Assembly: GCF_001908725.1 (NCBI RefSeq)
Contig: NZ_CP018725.1
Location: 3,782,001-3,846,000, forward strand
Reading direction: 5' to 3'
DNA from: Xanthomonas vesicatoria ATCC 35937
GTDB taxonomy: Bacteria > Pseudomonadota > Gammaproteobacteria > Xanthomonadales > Xanthomonadaceae
DNA: 64,000 nt
The notes below the pieces were generated by a model that was not told where the DNA came from, made no database searches, and saw nothing but the letters and a program-made list of their open reading frames with translations. The translations under genes were made by a program, and so were the position numbers. Shown piece after piece: positions 1 through 12,293 of this stretch (the stretch's first letter is position 1; every line of letters begins with the position of its first letter).

Positions 1-1
1 C

Positions 2-1111
2 GGCCTTTTGCACGCATCTCAAGCGATGCAGGGTGCAAATCTGTGGATGCGGGCAGTTGATGCGCAGGGCAAGGTCCTGGCATTCGAAACCTCGCAGGCT
101 GATCGGGTGAGTGGCAGTGCTCAGGCACACCGTCGCATTGCGATGCAGATTCCCTCGCAAGCAAATCGATTGGCCGTCGGCGTGGTGCTGCGAGGCGAAG
201 GTGCGGTCGAGGTGACCGGCTTGCGGCTGACGGCGCAAGCCAGCGTTGACGCTGCATCGGCGGCTGCGATCCTCGACGTCGCCATCCCGTCCATCCGTGA
301 CCACGCATTGCAGCGCACGCGCATCGATTGGGCTACCCGCGAGCCACAGCTGCGCGCGCAGGCCGCAGACATGCGCGAAGCTGACGCGTATGTCGCCATC
401 GACGCACTGATCGCCGAGCTCGATGACGGCCACAGCTTCCTGACACGCCCCACGGCGCGGCGCCAGGAGGAGGCGCGCGCTGCCGCGCGACCTGCAGTGC
501 AGGCACACTTGCTGCAACCGGATGTGGGCTATGTCGAGGTGACCGGCCTGATGACCTCGTCCGGTGATGTCAGGGGCGCCTATCAACGTGCGCTTGCCGC
601 CGCGCTGGATGGCATGGCATCGCAAGCGCACTGTGGATGGATCGTCGATCTGCGACAGAACACCGGCGGCACGATGTGGCCGATGGTCAACGGGTTGCAT
701 GCGTTGCTGGGTGACCAGTTGCTCGGCTACTTCGTCGACTCAACAGGTCGGCAGATGCCCTGGCACGCGAAGCCTGCTGCCGGCACGCACGCGTCGCAAG
801 CCGAGCGCGCGGTGGCCGTCCTGATCGGGCCACACACGGCAAGCGCGGGAGAGATGGTCGCCATCGCGTTCCGTGGGCGACCGGCAACGCGCAGTTTTGG
901 CCAGCCTAGCGCGGGGAAGACCACCGGCAATCGCTCGGTGGATCTGCCCGGTGGTGGCGTTCTTGCAATTGCCAGCAGTGCCACGCAGGACCGCAATGCA
1001 CAACAACTGGATGGCGCACTGCATCCGGATGTCGCAAGTGATCCGCAGGAAGACGCCATCGACGCGGCGGCGCAGTGGCTGCGCACGCAGCGGTGCTTAG
1101 AACTGCGGTGA
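2..1111 (+). CDS. S41 family peptidase, C-terminal part (5' end outside window)
   Basis: The frame is open from the first bases, so the gene begins upstream of the window. The visible ~369 residues contain the core of a C-terminal-processing-type serine protease of family S41: the segment GWIVDLRQNTGGTMWPMV (about residues 213-230) is the conserved DLRxNxGG strand, and GPHTASAGE (about 277-285) carries the likely nucleophilic Ser. The Lys expected about 25 residues later is probably that of QPSAGKTTGN. No PDZ domain is evident in the part seen. It would act in the periplasm or be secreted; whether a signal peptide exists cannot be judged. It is followed by a 640-base gap and then a TonB-dependent receptor in the same direction. 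The two need not be co-transcribed, because a separate operator lies between them. Family assignment is firm; substrate is unknown. Confidence 0.8.
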   Translation, partial: GLLHASQAMQGANLWMRAVDAQGKVLAFETSQADRVSGSAQAHRRIAMQIPSQANRLAVGVVLRGEGAVEVTGLRLTAQASVDAASAAAILDVAIPSIRDHALQRTRIDWATREPQLRAQAADMREADAYVAIDALIAELDDGHSFLTRPTARRQEEARAAARPAVQAHLLQPDVGYVEVTGLMTSSGDVRGAYQRALAAALDGMASQAHCGWIVDLRQNTGGTMWPMVNGLHALLGDQLLGYFVDSTGRQMPWHAKPAAGTHASQAERAVAVLIGPHTASAGEMVAIAFRGRPATRSFGQPSAGKTTGNRSVDLPGGGVLAIASSATQDRNAQQLDGALHPDVASDPQEDAIDAAAQWLRTQRCLELR

Positions 1112-1537
1112 GATACGCAAGGTGCAAGCGGTGATTGCGTTGCATATGCTCTAGCCGGAGGGCGGCGCTCGAGCACTCTGGCCACGATGCAGTTAACCAA
1201 GGTCCTGCATCTGTGTGGAGTGGCGGGCATGTCGCCATGTCGCAGAAATCGCGCTTGCGATTGCGCAACACCGCGCATGCGTGCGCGCAGATCCACGTGC
1301 GTGCATCAATAGCGATGCTCCTGCTTCAACTGCACCAACGCGGCACCCTGCATTGCAACATTTCGCTGCGCAGCCTGTTGGTGTCAGCTCGCGGGCGCGT
1401 TGGTCTGCATTGAAACCGCTGGGACTGCGATAGAGATCACGCTGTCATTCCATTATCCGCAGCAGAAACAGCGCATTTCGCACAAAAATAGATGATTCCG
1501 ACGCCAGGTTGACAGTGCGGCTGTCGGAAGGCACCTT
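1112..1537. other. Gene-free stretch upstream of the TonB receptor
   Basis: No supportable gene is seen on either strand. The short open frames here are GC-driven. A small inverted repeat, GACAG-N5-CTGTC (1511-1525), lies just before the LacI-type operator and overlaps a TTGACA hexamer (1509-1514). No convincing -10 box was found at the right distance. Confidence 0.5.
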
Positions 1538-1557
1538 CGCTGATAACGTTGTCAGCG
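1538..1557. promoter_or_regulatory. LacI-family operator upstream of TonB-dependent receptor
   Basis: CGCTGATAACGTTGTCAGCG is a 20-base palindrome with a central CG and one mismatched symmetric pair. It fits the LacI/GalR operator type (TGNNAACGTTNNCA) that controls carbohydrate-linked TonB receptors in Xanthomonas. It lies about 200 bases before the annotated start of the receptor. The cognate regulator is not in the window. Confidence 0.7.
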
Positions 1558-1753
1558 AACAGGAGCTTGTTCCAGCCGAACACACCACCGCGCCGGCCGT
1601 GCATTGGTTGGCGTCTCGATCCGCGCGCCATGTAGAGCCGCGTGGATCACTGCTTGCGATCCGGCACAGGGGACGGATGGCAGCACGGCGCGCGCAGCGC
1701 TTTAGAGCAACCCATCGGTTGCGACCTGACGTATCAGCCACGAGGTCTACGTA

Positions 1754-4579
1754 ATGCTGTTTCCCCGCCTGTTCCCGTTGTCTGTTTCCGCAACAAGCCA
1801 ACCCTCCGCGCGGCCAATCGACGCGCGCCATCGTCTCTGCGCAGCGCCGCAGATTGCTTTTACATCGCGATTTGCCAAGGCTGTTAAAGCCAGTCCAGTG
1901 CGTGCGCGTCGTGCTTCCTTGAATGACGCTGCAGCCAGACGTTGGCCGCAACGCACACGATTGAGCGCTGCGGTGCGCGGCTTGCTGATTGGTGGCGCCG
2001 CAATGAGTGGCGTGATGGCGCTTCCCGCCTCTGCGCAGCAACACTCCGAACCTGCGTCCGTACAACAGCCGTCCACCGCCGTGCCGTCGCAGCAACAGAC
2101 GCCAGCCAATCCTTCGGTGTCCACGCTGGACGAAATCAAGGTGGTGGGTTACCAGGCCAGCCTTGGCAAGGCGCTTAACGTCAAGCGCAACGCCGATGCC
2201 ATCGTCGATGCAATCAGCGCCGAAGACATCGGCAAGTTTCCGGACACCAATGTCGCCGAGTCGCTGTCGCGGCTCTCGGGAATTACCGTTGACCGTCAAT
2301 TCGGCGAAGGCGAAAAGGTCAGCATCCTCGGCACCGACCCGGCGCTCAATCGGGTGCTGCTCAATGGTCAGACCATCGCCTCGACCAGTTGGGGCGGCGA
2401 TCCCAACGACCCGGACAGCCGCTCGTTCAACTACAGCACGCTGGCGCCAGAAGTGGTGGGGCTGATGGAGGTCTACAAGACGCCGGAAGCGCGCATCGAT
2501 GAAGGGTCTATCGGTGGCACGGTGATCGTGCACACGCGCAAGCCGCTGGATCTGGAGCGCAATACGCTGACCGGGACGGTGAGCTACGGTTATAACGACC
2601 GGTCCGAAGATGGCAAGCCCAACGCATCGGCGCTCTACAGCTGGAAGAATCAGGACGAGACCCTGGGTGTGCTCACCTCGGTGATGCATTCGCAGCGCGT
2701 GCTGCGCCGCGACGGCGTGGAAATCTTCGGGTACGACAATGTCGCCGGCGCGGGATTTCCGCCTGCGGTGGTCGGCAACAACACCGGTGTGTTTCCCACC
2801 TCGATCAACACTGCGCTGTTTCAGCAGACGCGTAAACGCGATGGCGTCAGCGCAGCGCTGCAGTGGAAACCCGATGCCGACTTCGAGCTCAACCTGACCG
2901 GCCTGTACGTCAAGGAAAGCTTCGACAACTACAACCAGAGCCGTTATGGCTACTGGGGTTCCAATCCGGGCGATGCACAGGCATTGGGCTTCGAAAACGG
3001 CGTGGCCACCTCCGGTACGTTCGGCGATCAGTCCACCACGTTCCTGGACGGTTACCTACGCAACAGCGACGTTACCACCGGCAGCATCCACTTGCGTGCC
3101 GACTGGCATGGCGACGGCTGGAATGCGTCGAGCCAGGTGGGCTACACCAGCTCGCAGGGCGGTGCCGAGCGCATCTACGGCATCCAGTTCCGCAATCTTG
3201 CCGGCTACAGCTACAACATCGACGGGCGCCGCACCGCGATGGACTACAGCACCGACCCCACCAATGCGGCGGCGATGCAGCTCAACAACGCGTCGGCCAG
3301 CCATAGCCCGCAGTACGACAAAGAGCGCTACCTGCAGCTGGACTTCGATCATGCGGTGGAGTGGGGGCCATTTACGCAACTCCTCACCGGCATCAAGCTC
3401 ACCAATCACGCCACCGGGCAATCCTCGCACAGCCGCACCTGGAATCCGAACGACGTCAGCACCTTGGCGGATTTCTCGCCAGGCACCACGCCGTCCGGTT
3501 ATCTGGACGGCCTATCGACCAGCGCCGACATGCAGCGCTGGTCCACCATCAATCGCGGTGCCATCGGCCACTACATCGGCGGACTGGAGGGCGACGACGG
3601 ATTGCCGATCAGCTATGCCGGCAACTACAGCATCGAAGAGCAGAACCGTGCCTGGTTCCTGCAGGCCAACTTCTCCGGGGAGCGCTATCGCGGCAACATC
3701 GGCGTGCGCTATGTGCACACGCGCGACTCCACCGATGGCTTCAGCTACGCGCCGGGCGGCAGCTACACGCCGGTGAATTTTCTCAGCAGTTATGGCAAGT
3801 GGTTGCCGGCCTTCAATATCGCCTACGACCTGCGCGATGACCTGATGCTGCGTTTCGCCGCCTCCAAGGTGATCGCGCGGCCGCGCTACACCAACATGAC
3901 CCCGTACGTCGCCACCGACGACACCACGTTGACCGCGTCTACCGGCAACCCTGGGTTGAGTCCCTACGAGTCGACCAATCTCGGTGCGTCGGTGGAATGG
4001 TATTTCTCCGACAGCAGTCTGCTCAGCGGCGAGTTCTTCTCGCGCGATATTTCCAACTACATCCTGACCACCGTGCAGGATCGGGTGTTCTTCAACAACG
4101 CCACCGGCGGCTCGAGCACCTATCAGACCTCGGTGCCGACCAATGCCGGCGACGCCAAGGTGCAAGGCGTGGCGCTCAATCTGCAGCACAACTTCGGCAA
4201 CGGCTTCGGCGTGGTCGCCAACTACACGTATTCCGATTCCAACACCGATGGCGATTACAGCCTGCCGTACAACTCGCGCAACGCCTACAACATCAGCCCG
4301 TACTACGAGCAGGGCAAGTGGAGTGCGCGCGTCAATCTGGGCTGGCGCTCGGAGTACTTCACCCAGATCGGTCGCCTCAATGGCCAGCAGATGACCGATG
4401 CGTTTACCCAGGTGGATGCCTCGTTCGGCTATCAGGCCACCGAGCGGCTACGCGTGGCGCTGGAAGCCACCAACCTGCTGGACGAAACCTACTTCAGCTA
4501 CATCGGCAACAAGAACCAGCCGTACTACATTTACAAGAACGGCCGCTCCTTCATGCTGAGCCTGAATTTCAAGATGTGA
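1754..4579 (+). CDS. TonB-dependent receptor, Xanthomonas/Caulobacter type
   Basis: Outer-membrane active transporter of up to 941 residues, powered by TonB-ExbBD. Features in order: a hydrophobic export signal ending ALPASAQQ (about residues 82-97), a linker, a TonB-box-like segment LDEIKVVGY, a plug domain (KRNADAIVDAISAEDIGKFPDTNVAESL is the plug start typical of the TIGR01782 group), and a 22-strand barrel ending in aromatic FMLSLNFKM. The 80-residue tail before the signal peptide is unusual. In-frame GTG (1898) and TTG (1919, giving MNDAAARRW) are plausible truer starts, and the annotated ATG keeps the longest frame. The LacI-type operator upstream suggests sugar-responsive expression and a carbohydrate ligand, though ligand identity cannot be read from the sequence. 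A perfect hairpin follows the stop codon. Confidence 0.9.
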   Translation: MLFPRLFPLSVSATSQPSARPIDARHRLCAAPQIAFTSRFAKAVKASPVRARRASLNDAAARRWPQRTRLSAAVRGLLIGGAAMSGVMALPASAQQHSEPASVQQPSTAVPSQQQTPANPSVSTLDEIKVVGYQASLGKALNVKRNADAIVDAISAEDIGKFPDTNVAESLSRLSGITVDRQFGEGEKVSILGTDPALNRVLLNGQTIASTSWGGDPNDPDSRSFNYSTLAPEVVGLMEVYKTPEARIDEGSIGGTVIVHTRKPLDLERNTLTGTVSYGYNDRSEDGKPNASALYSWKNQDETLGVLTSVMHSQRVLRRDGVEIFGYDNVAGAGFPPAVVGNNTGVFPTSINTALFQQTRKRDGVSAALQWKPDADFELNLTGLYVKESFDNYNQSRYGYWGSNPGDAQALGFENGVATSGTFGDQSTTFLDGYLRNSDVTTGSIHLRADWHGDGWNASSQVGYTSSQGGAERIYGIQFRNLAGYSYNIDGRRTAMDYSTDPTNAAAMQLNNASASHSPQYDKERYLQLDFDHAVEWGPFTQLLTGIKLTNHATGQSSHSRTWNPNDVSTLADFSPGTTPSGYLDGLSTSADMQRWSTINRGAIGHYIGGLEGDDGLPISYAGNYSIEEQNRAWFLQANFSGERYRGNIGVRYVHTRDSTDGFSYAPGGSYTPVNFLSSYGKWLPAFNIAYDLRDDLMLRFAASKVIARPRYTNMTPYVATDDTTLTASTGNPGLSPYESTNLGASVEWYFSDSSLLSGEFFSRDISNYILTTVQDRVFFNNATGGSSTYQTSVPTNAGDAKVQGVALNLQHNFGNGFGVVANYTYSDSNTDGDYSLPYNSRNAYNISPYYEQGKWSARVNLGWRSEYFTQIGRLNGQQMTDAFTQVDASFGYQATERLRVALEATNLLDETYFSYIGNKNQPYYIYKNGRSFMLSLNFKM

Positions 4580-4587
4580 GCAATGCC

Positions 4588-4612
4588 GAGCGGCTGCGCG
4601 ACGCAGCCGCTC
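4588..4612 (+). terminator. Stem-loop after TonB receptor
   Basis: A perfect 11-bp stem (GAGCGGCTGCG / CGCAGCCGCTC) with a 3-base loop lies 8 bases after the receptor stop. There is no T-run after it, so it is either a weak terminator or an mRNA 3'-end stabiliser. Confidence 0.5.
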
Positions 4613-4838
4613 GCGGCTGGAGCAGGTGACAGGGTGCGAGAACACCTGGATTGGACACGTTCGGATGTCCATCAGGTTCCGGTCGTCCGAGCCCGGCTGC
4701 ACAGCGAGGCGAGCGAGACCGCTCAGATGCGTGCTTGATCGAGATGGCGATAGAAGAGGCGTGCAACCGCGATGCCGCATGGCTGCGACACCCGTGTCGC
4801 TGAGGTGCACAGCTAACGCCGGCGCACCAAAGATGCGA

Positions 4839-6107
4839 TCAGGAACGTGCAGAAGAATCTTCGCTGCCGCTGCCCTGCTGGTTGTGGTTGCGCGCGTCGG
4901 CAATCGCCGCGATGCGCGCCTTCGTCAGGGCCTCGCCGATTTGTGGGCCGTGCAGGCCTTCGGCGGCCAGGTCACGTGCATTGATCGCCAGCGCGGCGGC
5001 GTGCAGGCGTTTGAGTTCGGCGCCTTGTGGATAGGCGGCATCTTCGCTGCCCAGCCTGCCGCGCTTGTCGGCCTCGCAAACCAGCGCCAGTTGCGCAATG
5101 CGCTCCGGCCGACGAAATGCATCGCAGCGCACCAGCAGTTCGTGCACCGTGCGGTGACGCAGTTCCGCCAGGCGATGAATGTTGAGGTGCTCGCGGCAGG
5201 CGGTGACGGCGAGGTGGCGATAGTCCTGCGGCACCTTGAGCCGTTCGCACAGCGCCTGCAGCGGGGCAACGCCGCGCTGTTCGTGCATCAGGTGGCGCGG
5301 CCATTGGTCCGGAGGAGTCAGCGCCTTGCCCAGGTCGTGGCTCAACGCGGCAAAGCCGATCAGCGCATCGCCAGGTGCCAGCCGCGCAGCCATGTCGCTG
5401 ACCATCTCCTGATGGATCCCGGTATCCACTTCCGGGTGAAACTCGGCACGTTGGGGCACGCCATACAGCGCATCGAGTTCGGGCAGGATGACGCGTAGCG
5501 CATCGGCGTCGTGCAATGTGCGCAAGAACGCGGAGGGCTGGGCGCAGGTCAGGGCGCGGCGCAGTTCCTGCCACACGCGCTCGGGTACAAGGCTGTCCAG
5601 CTCGCCGCTGGCGGCCATCTCCCGCATCAGGGCGGCAGTGTCCGGTGCGATGGTGAACCCTAGCGGCGCCAGCCGCGCCATAAAGCGCGCTGCACGCAAG
5701 ACGCGCACGGGGTCTTCGACAAAGGCCGGGCCCACATGCCGCAGCACGCGCGCCTGCAGGTCGCGGGCACCGCCGTACGGGTCGATCACCGTGCCGCTGT
5801 CTTCGTCGCGCGCCATCGCGTTGATGGTGAAGTCGCGGCGCAGCAGGTCTTCTTCCAGCGTCACCGACGGATCGGCATCCACCACAAAGCCGCGGTAGCC
5901 GCGCCCGGACTTGCGCTCGGTGCGGGCCAACGCATATTCCTCGCCGCTGCGCGGATGCAGGAACACCGGGAAGTCCTTCCCCACCGGTTTGAACCCCTGC
6001 GCCTGCATCTGCGCCTGGTCCGCGCCCACCACCACCCAGTCGCGGTCGCCGGCCGCTTGGCCAAGCAAGGCATCGCGGACTGCGCCGCCAACGAGATAGA
6101 TCTTCAT
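4839..6107 (-). CDS. cca: CCA tRNA nucleotidyltransferase
   Basis: Adds or repairs the 3' CCA end of tRNAs in the cytoplasm. The 422-residue protein starts [15 protein letters not shown], the conserved class II nucleotidyltransferase start. The metal-binding acidic pair is in GDRDWVVVG, the conserved [14 protein letters not shown] segment follows, then [10 protein letters not shown] (neck), and a C-terminal HD domain (the HDLGK motif of [13 protein letters not shown]). The HD domain marks the multifunctional gammaproteobacterial form, which also has phosphohydrolase activity. An upstream in-frame ATG would add 13 residues ([13 protein letters not shown]) but these do not match the family start, so ATG at 6107 is chosen. 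It stands alone, facing the TonB receptor gene and followed by a repeat-rich gap on its 5' side. Confidence 0.95.
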   Translation of the reverse strand: MKIYLVGGAVRDALLGQAAGDRDWVVVGADQAQMQAQGFKPVGKDFPVFLHPRSGEEYALARTERKSGRGYRGFVVDADPSVTLEEDLLRRDFTINAMARDEDSGTVIDPYGGARDLQARVLRHVGPAFVEDPVRVLRAARFMARLAPLGFTIAPDTAALMREMAASGELDSLVPERVWQELRRALTCAQPSAFLRTLHDADALRVILPELDALYGVPQRAEFHPEVDTGIHQEMVSDMAARLAPGDALIGFAALSHDLGKALTPPDQWPRHLMHEQRGVAPLQALCERLKVPQDYRHLAVTACREHLNIHRLAELRHRTVHELLVRCDAFRRPERIAQLALVCEADKRGRLGSEDAAYPQGAELKRLHAAALAINARDLAAEGLHGPQIGEALTKARIAAIADARNHNQQGSGSEDSSARS

Positions 6108-6284
6108 CGCGCCATGATGCCCGATGCGGTGCTTGCGTCGAAACAATGCGCGGCAAGTCCTTTGTTGTGTACGGCTTGCGTGTTGTTCCAGGTGGGGTCG
6201 GTCACCTAGATGCTGGCGTTTGCAAGCGATTGCATGGACGGACGATGTGTGAGGCCTCTATTCTGCGGGTTGGCTGCAGGGCCC

Positions 6285-6382
6285 GTGCTCGCCCGCCATC
6301 GCGGGACACGCTGCAAGTACGTCCATGTAGCTCTTTGGCGGCATCCATGCCCCAAAGGTCCCGTGACGGTAAGCGGGCAAAG
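6285..6382 (+). repeat. Long hairpin repeat, family A copy 1
   Basis: Outer arms TGCTCGCCCGCCATCGCGGGAC (left) and a near-complement ending in AGCGGGCAA (right) enclose a second inner hairpin, CTTTGGCGGCAT / ATGCCCCAAAG. The whole ~100-base unit recurs at 6785-6890 in the same orientation, and at 46066-46173. No open frame is conserved across the copies, so this is a structural repeat. It is intergenic and has no transposase. Confidence 0.75.
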
Positions 6383-6581
6383 GCGAGCCGCGAAGGTCGG
6401 TGTGCATGTGTGAGCGCTGCAGAACGTCGCTCTGCGAACCAATGGGGCGTTCTAGCTCTATCTCGCCAGTTCTGCGCCCACACGCGTCGAACGTGATAAC
6501 GCAGCAATCCACAGCAGCACACTCGTCGCGACCCGCGTAGCAATCTGCTCCTCGTCCAAGCGCCGACCATCGTCATGGTGC

Positions 6582-6680
6582 GGTGTCCTTGCCGCTTGCG
6601 GGGCCCTGTGGCGGCATGGATGCCGCCACGGAGCGTCCATGGATGGATTCACAGCGTGTCCCGCAAGCGGTGAGGGCATC
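6582..6680 (+). repeat. Long hairpin repeat, family B copy 1
   Basis: Outer arms GGTGTCCTTGCCGCTTGCGG and its near-complement CCGCAAGCGGTGAGGGCATC enclose a palindrome GTGGCGGCAT-GG-ATGCCGCCAC (6608-6629). A second copy lies at 45907-46014 in the opposite orientation, with similarity continuing into the flank (GCGCACTCGA). It sits between two family A copies. Confidence 0.75.
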
Positions 6681-6784
6681 GCGCACTCGACTAGCTGGAG
6701 CATGCCGCGTCGAAACTGTGAGCCGTGCTCATGTCAGCTGGAGGATGCAAAGTCGCGACGACCGACCTGCGTGTTCGCTGCAGG

Positions 6785-6890
6785 GCCCTTGTCCTCCCAC
6801 CATCGCGGGACACGCTGCAAGTACGTCCATGTAGCTCTTTGGCGGCATCCTTGCCGCCAAAGGTCCCGCGACGGTGAGTGGCAAGGACCC
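6785..6890 (+). repeat. Long hairpin repeat, family A copy 2
   Basis: Same design as copy 1: arms CTTGTCCTCCCACCATCGCG and CGCGACGGTGAGTGGCAAG, with inner arms CTTTGGCGGCAT / TTGCCGCCAAAG. The loop side CACGCTGCAAGTACGTCCAT is identical to copy 1, so the two copies are recent relatives. Confidence 0.75.
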
Positions 6891-7041
6891 GCGACGATGT
6901 CGGTGTGCACCGTGGACGCAATTCGTGCTTCGTCGAGCTGAGCGATACGCCAGGTGCGCAACCGGGTGCTGCTGTCACGTCGGTGGCCGCTTGCACGGTG
7001 CGTGACCGTGCAGTTGTGGCGCACCGAGACGATCCGCTGCG

Positions 7042-9882
<2,841 letters not shown>

Positions 9883-9887
9883 AAGGC

Positions 9888-10002
9888 GGGGAATGGGGAG
9901 TCGGGAATAGGGAATGGGTAGAGCGGGGGTGCTGATCGGTGACGGTCCAATGGGAGGGAGCCAAGTTTCGACTCCCCATTCCCCATTCTCGATTCCCGAT
10001 TC
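9888..10002. repeat. Inverted GGGAATC/GATTCCC repeat between holC and valS
   Basis: The left arm (9888-9919) is a run of GGGAAT-type units and the right arm (9970-10002) is the complementary run of ATTCCC units. They are separated by about 50 bases and can form a long hairpin. The right arm runs into the holC stop codon: TGA on the minus strand is the first triplet of TGAATCGGGAATCG, so the repeat supplies the last codon. Related elements are inside purL (two) and before xpsF (half). Confidence 0.8.
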
Positions 10003-10426
10003 ACATGTCGTATTTGGTCAGTTCCAGGCCCAGGGCCTTGTACTGTTTCCAGCGTTCACGCAGTGGTTCGCGGGCGGCGGGGTCGGCGGGCACCACTTCC
10101 AGCACGCGGTCGCAGGCGCCCAGGTAGGGGTCGTCGCGCAGGTTGATCACTAGCGGTCTCGAGGGCGCGGCGAACTCGGGCGTGGCGATCAGTACCGGCG
10201 CCAGTTCGTCTTCCTCATCGGTGCCGGCGATCTGGTGCGGCACGTAGGCTTCGTCGTCGAACGCCCACAACAGGTCGTCCAGCGCCTCTGCCTGCGCGGC
10301 ATCGCGCGCCAGGATCAGCGTGGACAGGTTGGCGTCGTTGGCCTTGCGCGCCAGCTCGCAGACCAGCCGCAGCGGTTCGTCGAGGAAGCGCGGCTTGGCG
10401 ATCAGGTAAAAGTCGGCACGGGGCAT
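10001..10426 (-). CDS. holC: DNA polymerase III chi subunit
   Basis: Component of the clamp-loader complex that links the polymerase to single-strand-binding protein. The 141-residue protein starts MPRADFYLI, as HolC proteins do. It has the conserved core [11 protein letters not shown]...[19 protein letters not shown], then FVPHQ-like YVPHQIAG, the PVLIAT strand and the final RWKQYKALG helix. It lies 7 bases after the small membrane protein gene on the same strand and before valS, the usual pepA-holC-valS order. Its last codon and stop come from the edge of an inserted GGGAATC repeat, so the natural end of the protein may have been slightly different. Confidence 0.92.
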   Translation of the reverse strand: MPRADFYLIAKPRFLDEPLRLVCELARKANDANLSTLILARDAAQAEALDDLLWAFDDEAYVPHQIAGTDEEDELAPVLIATPEFAAPSRPLVINLRDDPYLGACDRVLEVVPADPAAREPLRERWKQYKALGLELTKYDM

Positions 10427-10433
10427 GGGAAGG

Positions 10434-10796
10434 TCACGAAACGGGAGGGAAAACGGATTCAGCGATGAACACGCCGAGCATGAACAGCAGGCCGGAAGCC
10501 AATATCGCCAGCACGAACCCGCCCATTGCGCGCAGGCGCCGGCCCACCGGCCGCGAGCGATACAGATAGATGGGGATGAACACCAGCCAGGCCAGCACCA
10601 TCCCGATGTTGATCCACATCGGTCGGCGGAAGCCCTGCCGGCGGCTGTCGGCCGCCAGCCACACGAAGATCAGCACCAGCAATACCGCAAATCGCAGCAG
10701 ATCGTTGGCAGGGCCGGTCCAGCCAGGCAGCGCGCTGGTGGCCCCGTCCGCCAGGGTGAACCCGGCGATCAGGGCCAATGCAGCGCGTGGCGACAT
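10434..10796 (-). CDS. Small integral membrane protein between pepA and holC
   Basis: A protein of 120 residues with about four hydrophobic stretches: LALIAGFTLADGATSALPG, LLRFAVLLVLIFVWLA, INIGMVLAWLVFIPIYLY and FVLAILASGLLFMLGVFIA. Short basic loops separate them (RRQGFRRP, RSRPVGRRLRAM), suggesting an inner-membrane location. Start and stop are tightly packed: its ATG overlaps the pepA stop codon as TGATG, which implies translational coupling, and it ends 7 bases before holC. A longer open frame running upstream inside pepA is rejected because that extension has the composition of a shadow frame. I do not recognise a family. The position suggests only that it is co-expressed with pepA, holC and valS. 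Confidence 0.75.
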   Translation of the reverse strand: MSPRAALALIAGFTLADGATSALPGWTGPANDLLRFAVLLVLIFVWLAADSRRQGFRRPMWINIGMVLAWLVFIPIYLYRSRPVGRRLRAMGGFVLAILASGLLFMLGVFIAESVFPPVS

Positions 10797-12268
10797 CAGG
10801 CGGCGCGATCCAGCAACCACTGGGTCAGCAGACCCACCGGGCGACCGGTGGCCATGCCGCGCTTGCCTTCGTCGCTGGCCACGCCGGCGATGTCCAGATG
10901 CGCCCAGCGCTGGTTTTCGGTGAAGCGCGACAGGAAGCAGCCGGCGGTGATTGCGCCGCCCCAGCGACCGCCGATGTTGTAGACGTCGGCGAAGGTGGAA
11001 TCCAGCAGGCCCTGGTACTCGTCCCACAGCGGCAGGCGCCAGGCGCGGTCGAACACGTGCTCGCCTGCGGCCAGCAGCTCGTTGGCCAGGTCATCGTGCT
11101 TGCTCATCAGGCCGGCGGTCTGGTGGCCCAGGGCCACCATGCAGGCACCGGTCAGCGTGGCCACATCCACCAGCGCTTCGGGGTTGAAGCGCTCGGCGTA
11201 GGTCAGCGCATCGCACAGGATCAGGCGACCTTCGGCGTCGGTATTGCCGACCTCGATGGTCTTGCCGGACATGCTGGTGATCACGTCCGAGGGGCGGTAG
11301 GCATTGCCGTCGATGGCGTTTTCCACCGCCGGCACCACCACCACCAGGTTGATCGGCAGTTCGGCCTTGACCGCGGCCACGAAGGTGCCGATGACGTTGG
11401 CGCCACCACACATGTCGTACTTCATTTCCTCGATGCCGCCCTGCGTCTTGAGGTTAACGCCGCCGGTATCGAAGGTGATGCCCTTGCCGACCAGCACATA
11501 CGGGCGCGCGTCGCCGCCGCCGTTCCACTTCAGCACGATCAGCCGTGGACGGTTGGCAGAGCCGCGCGCCACCGACAACAGCGAGCCCATGCCCAGCGAC
11601 TCCATCTGCGCCTCGTCCAGGATCTCGGCCTCGGCGCCGGTGTACTTGCCGGCGAATGCGGCCGCGGTGTCGGCCAGGTAGGCCGGGGTGCAGTAGTTCG
11701 GCGGCAGGTTGCCCAGCTCGCGGGCGAACTCCACGCCCTCGGCGGTGGCGATGCCCACGGCCAGCGCGCGGGCATCGTCGCCGGCGATCGCCAGGGTGGT
11801 CAGGCCGGTCTCGTCGACCTTCTTCTTGCCCAGCGTGGCAGTGTAGCGATAGGCCGCATGGTCGCTGACGATGACTGCCTGACGGATATTCCAGGCCGCG
11901 TCGCGGGCCTTGACGGCGAGTTCGGTCAGGGTGAGCAGGGCGGTGCCGACCGCGCCGGTCTTCAGCGCGCGGGTCGCATCGCCGATGGCCTTGAGGTAGG
12001 GCGCCACGCCGAATTTGCCGGTCTCGCCCAGCCCGACCACCAGCACGCGTGGGGCGGTCACGCCGGGCAGGTCGTGGACCAGGGTGGTGCTGCCGGTTTT
12101 GGCAACCACGTCGCCGCGTGCCACCAGGGCCGTCAGGCGGCCCTGGCTGGCGCTGTCCAGTGCCTGGCCAGCGGGCGAAAGGGTCTTGTCGGCGAACACG
12201 CCAACCACGATGCAGTCGACGGCGGCGCTTGCCGGCGCGTCTTGGTTCAGGGTGAATTGCAGGGCCAT
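10796..12268 (-). CDS. pepA: Leucyl aminopeptidase (cytosol aminopeptidase)
   Basis: Metal-dependent M17 aminopeptidase that removes N-terminal residues from peptides; in E. coli the same protein also assists Xer recombination and binds DNA. At 490 residues it has the full two-domain layout. The catalytic half shows [15 protein letters not shown] (metal and Lys ligands), YDMCGGANV and the family signature NTDAEGR (about residues 342-348), followed by CDALTYAE. The final residues LLDRAA are reached directly before the overlapping start of the next gene (TGATG). It is transcribed divergently from lptF across a 107-base region and heads the group pepA-(membrane protein)-holC-valS. Confidence 0.96.
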   Translation of the reverse strand: MALQFTLNQDAPASAAVDCIVVGVFADKTLSPAGQALDSASQGRLTALVARGDVVAKTGSTTLVHDLPGVTAPRVLVVGLGETGKFGVAPYLKAIGDATRALKTGAVGTALLTLTELAVKARDAAWNIRQAVIVSDHAAYRYTATLGKKKVDETGLTTLAIAGDDARALAVGIATAEGVEFARELGNLPPNYCTPAYLADTAAAFAGKYTGAEAEILDEAQMESLGMGSLLSVARGSANRPRLIVLKWNGGGDARPYVLVGKGITFDTGGVNLKTQGGIEEMKYDMCGGANVIGTFVAAVKAELPINLVVVVPAVENAIDGNAYRPSDVITSMSGKTIEVGNTDAEGRLILCDALTYAERFNPEALVDVATLTGACMVALGHQTAGLMSKHDDLANELLAAGEHVFDRAWRLPLWDEYQGLLDSTFADVYNIGGRWGGAITAGCFLSRFTENQRWAHLDIAGVASDEGKRGMATGRPVGLLTQWLLDRAA

Positions 12269-12293
12269 TGATCAGATTCCGTAGGCAAATCCG

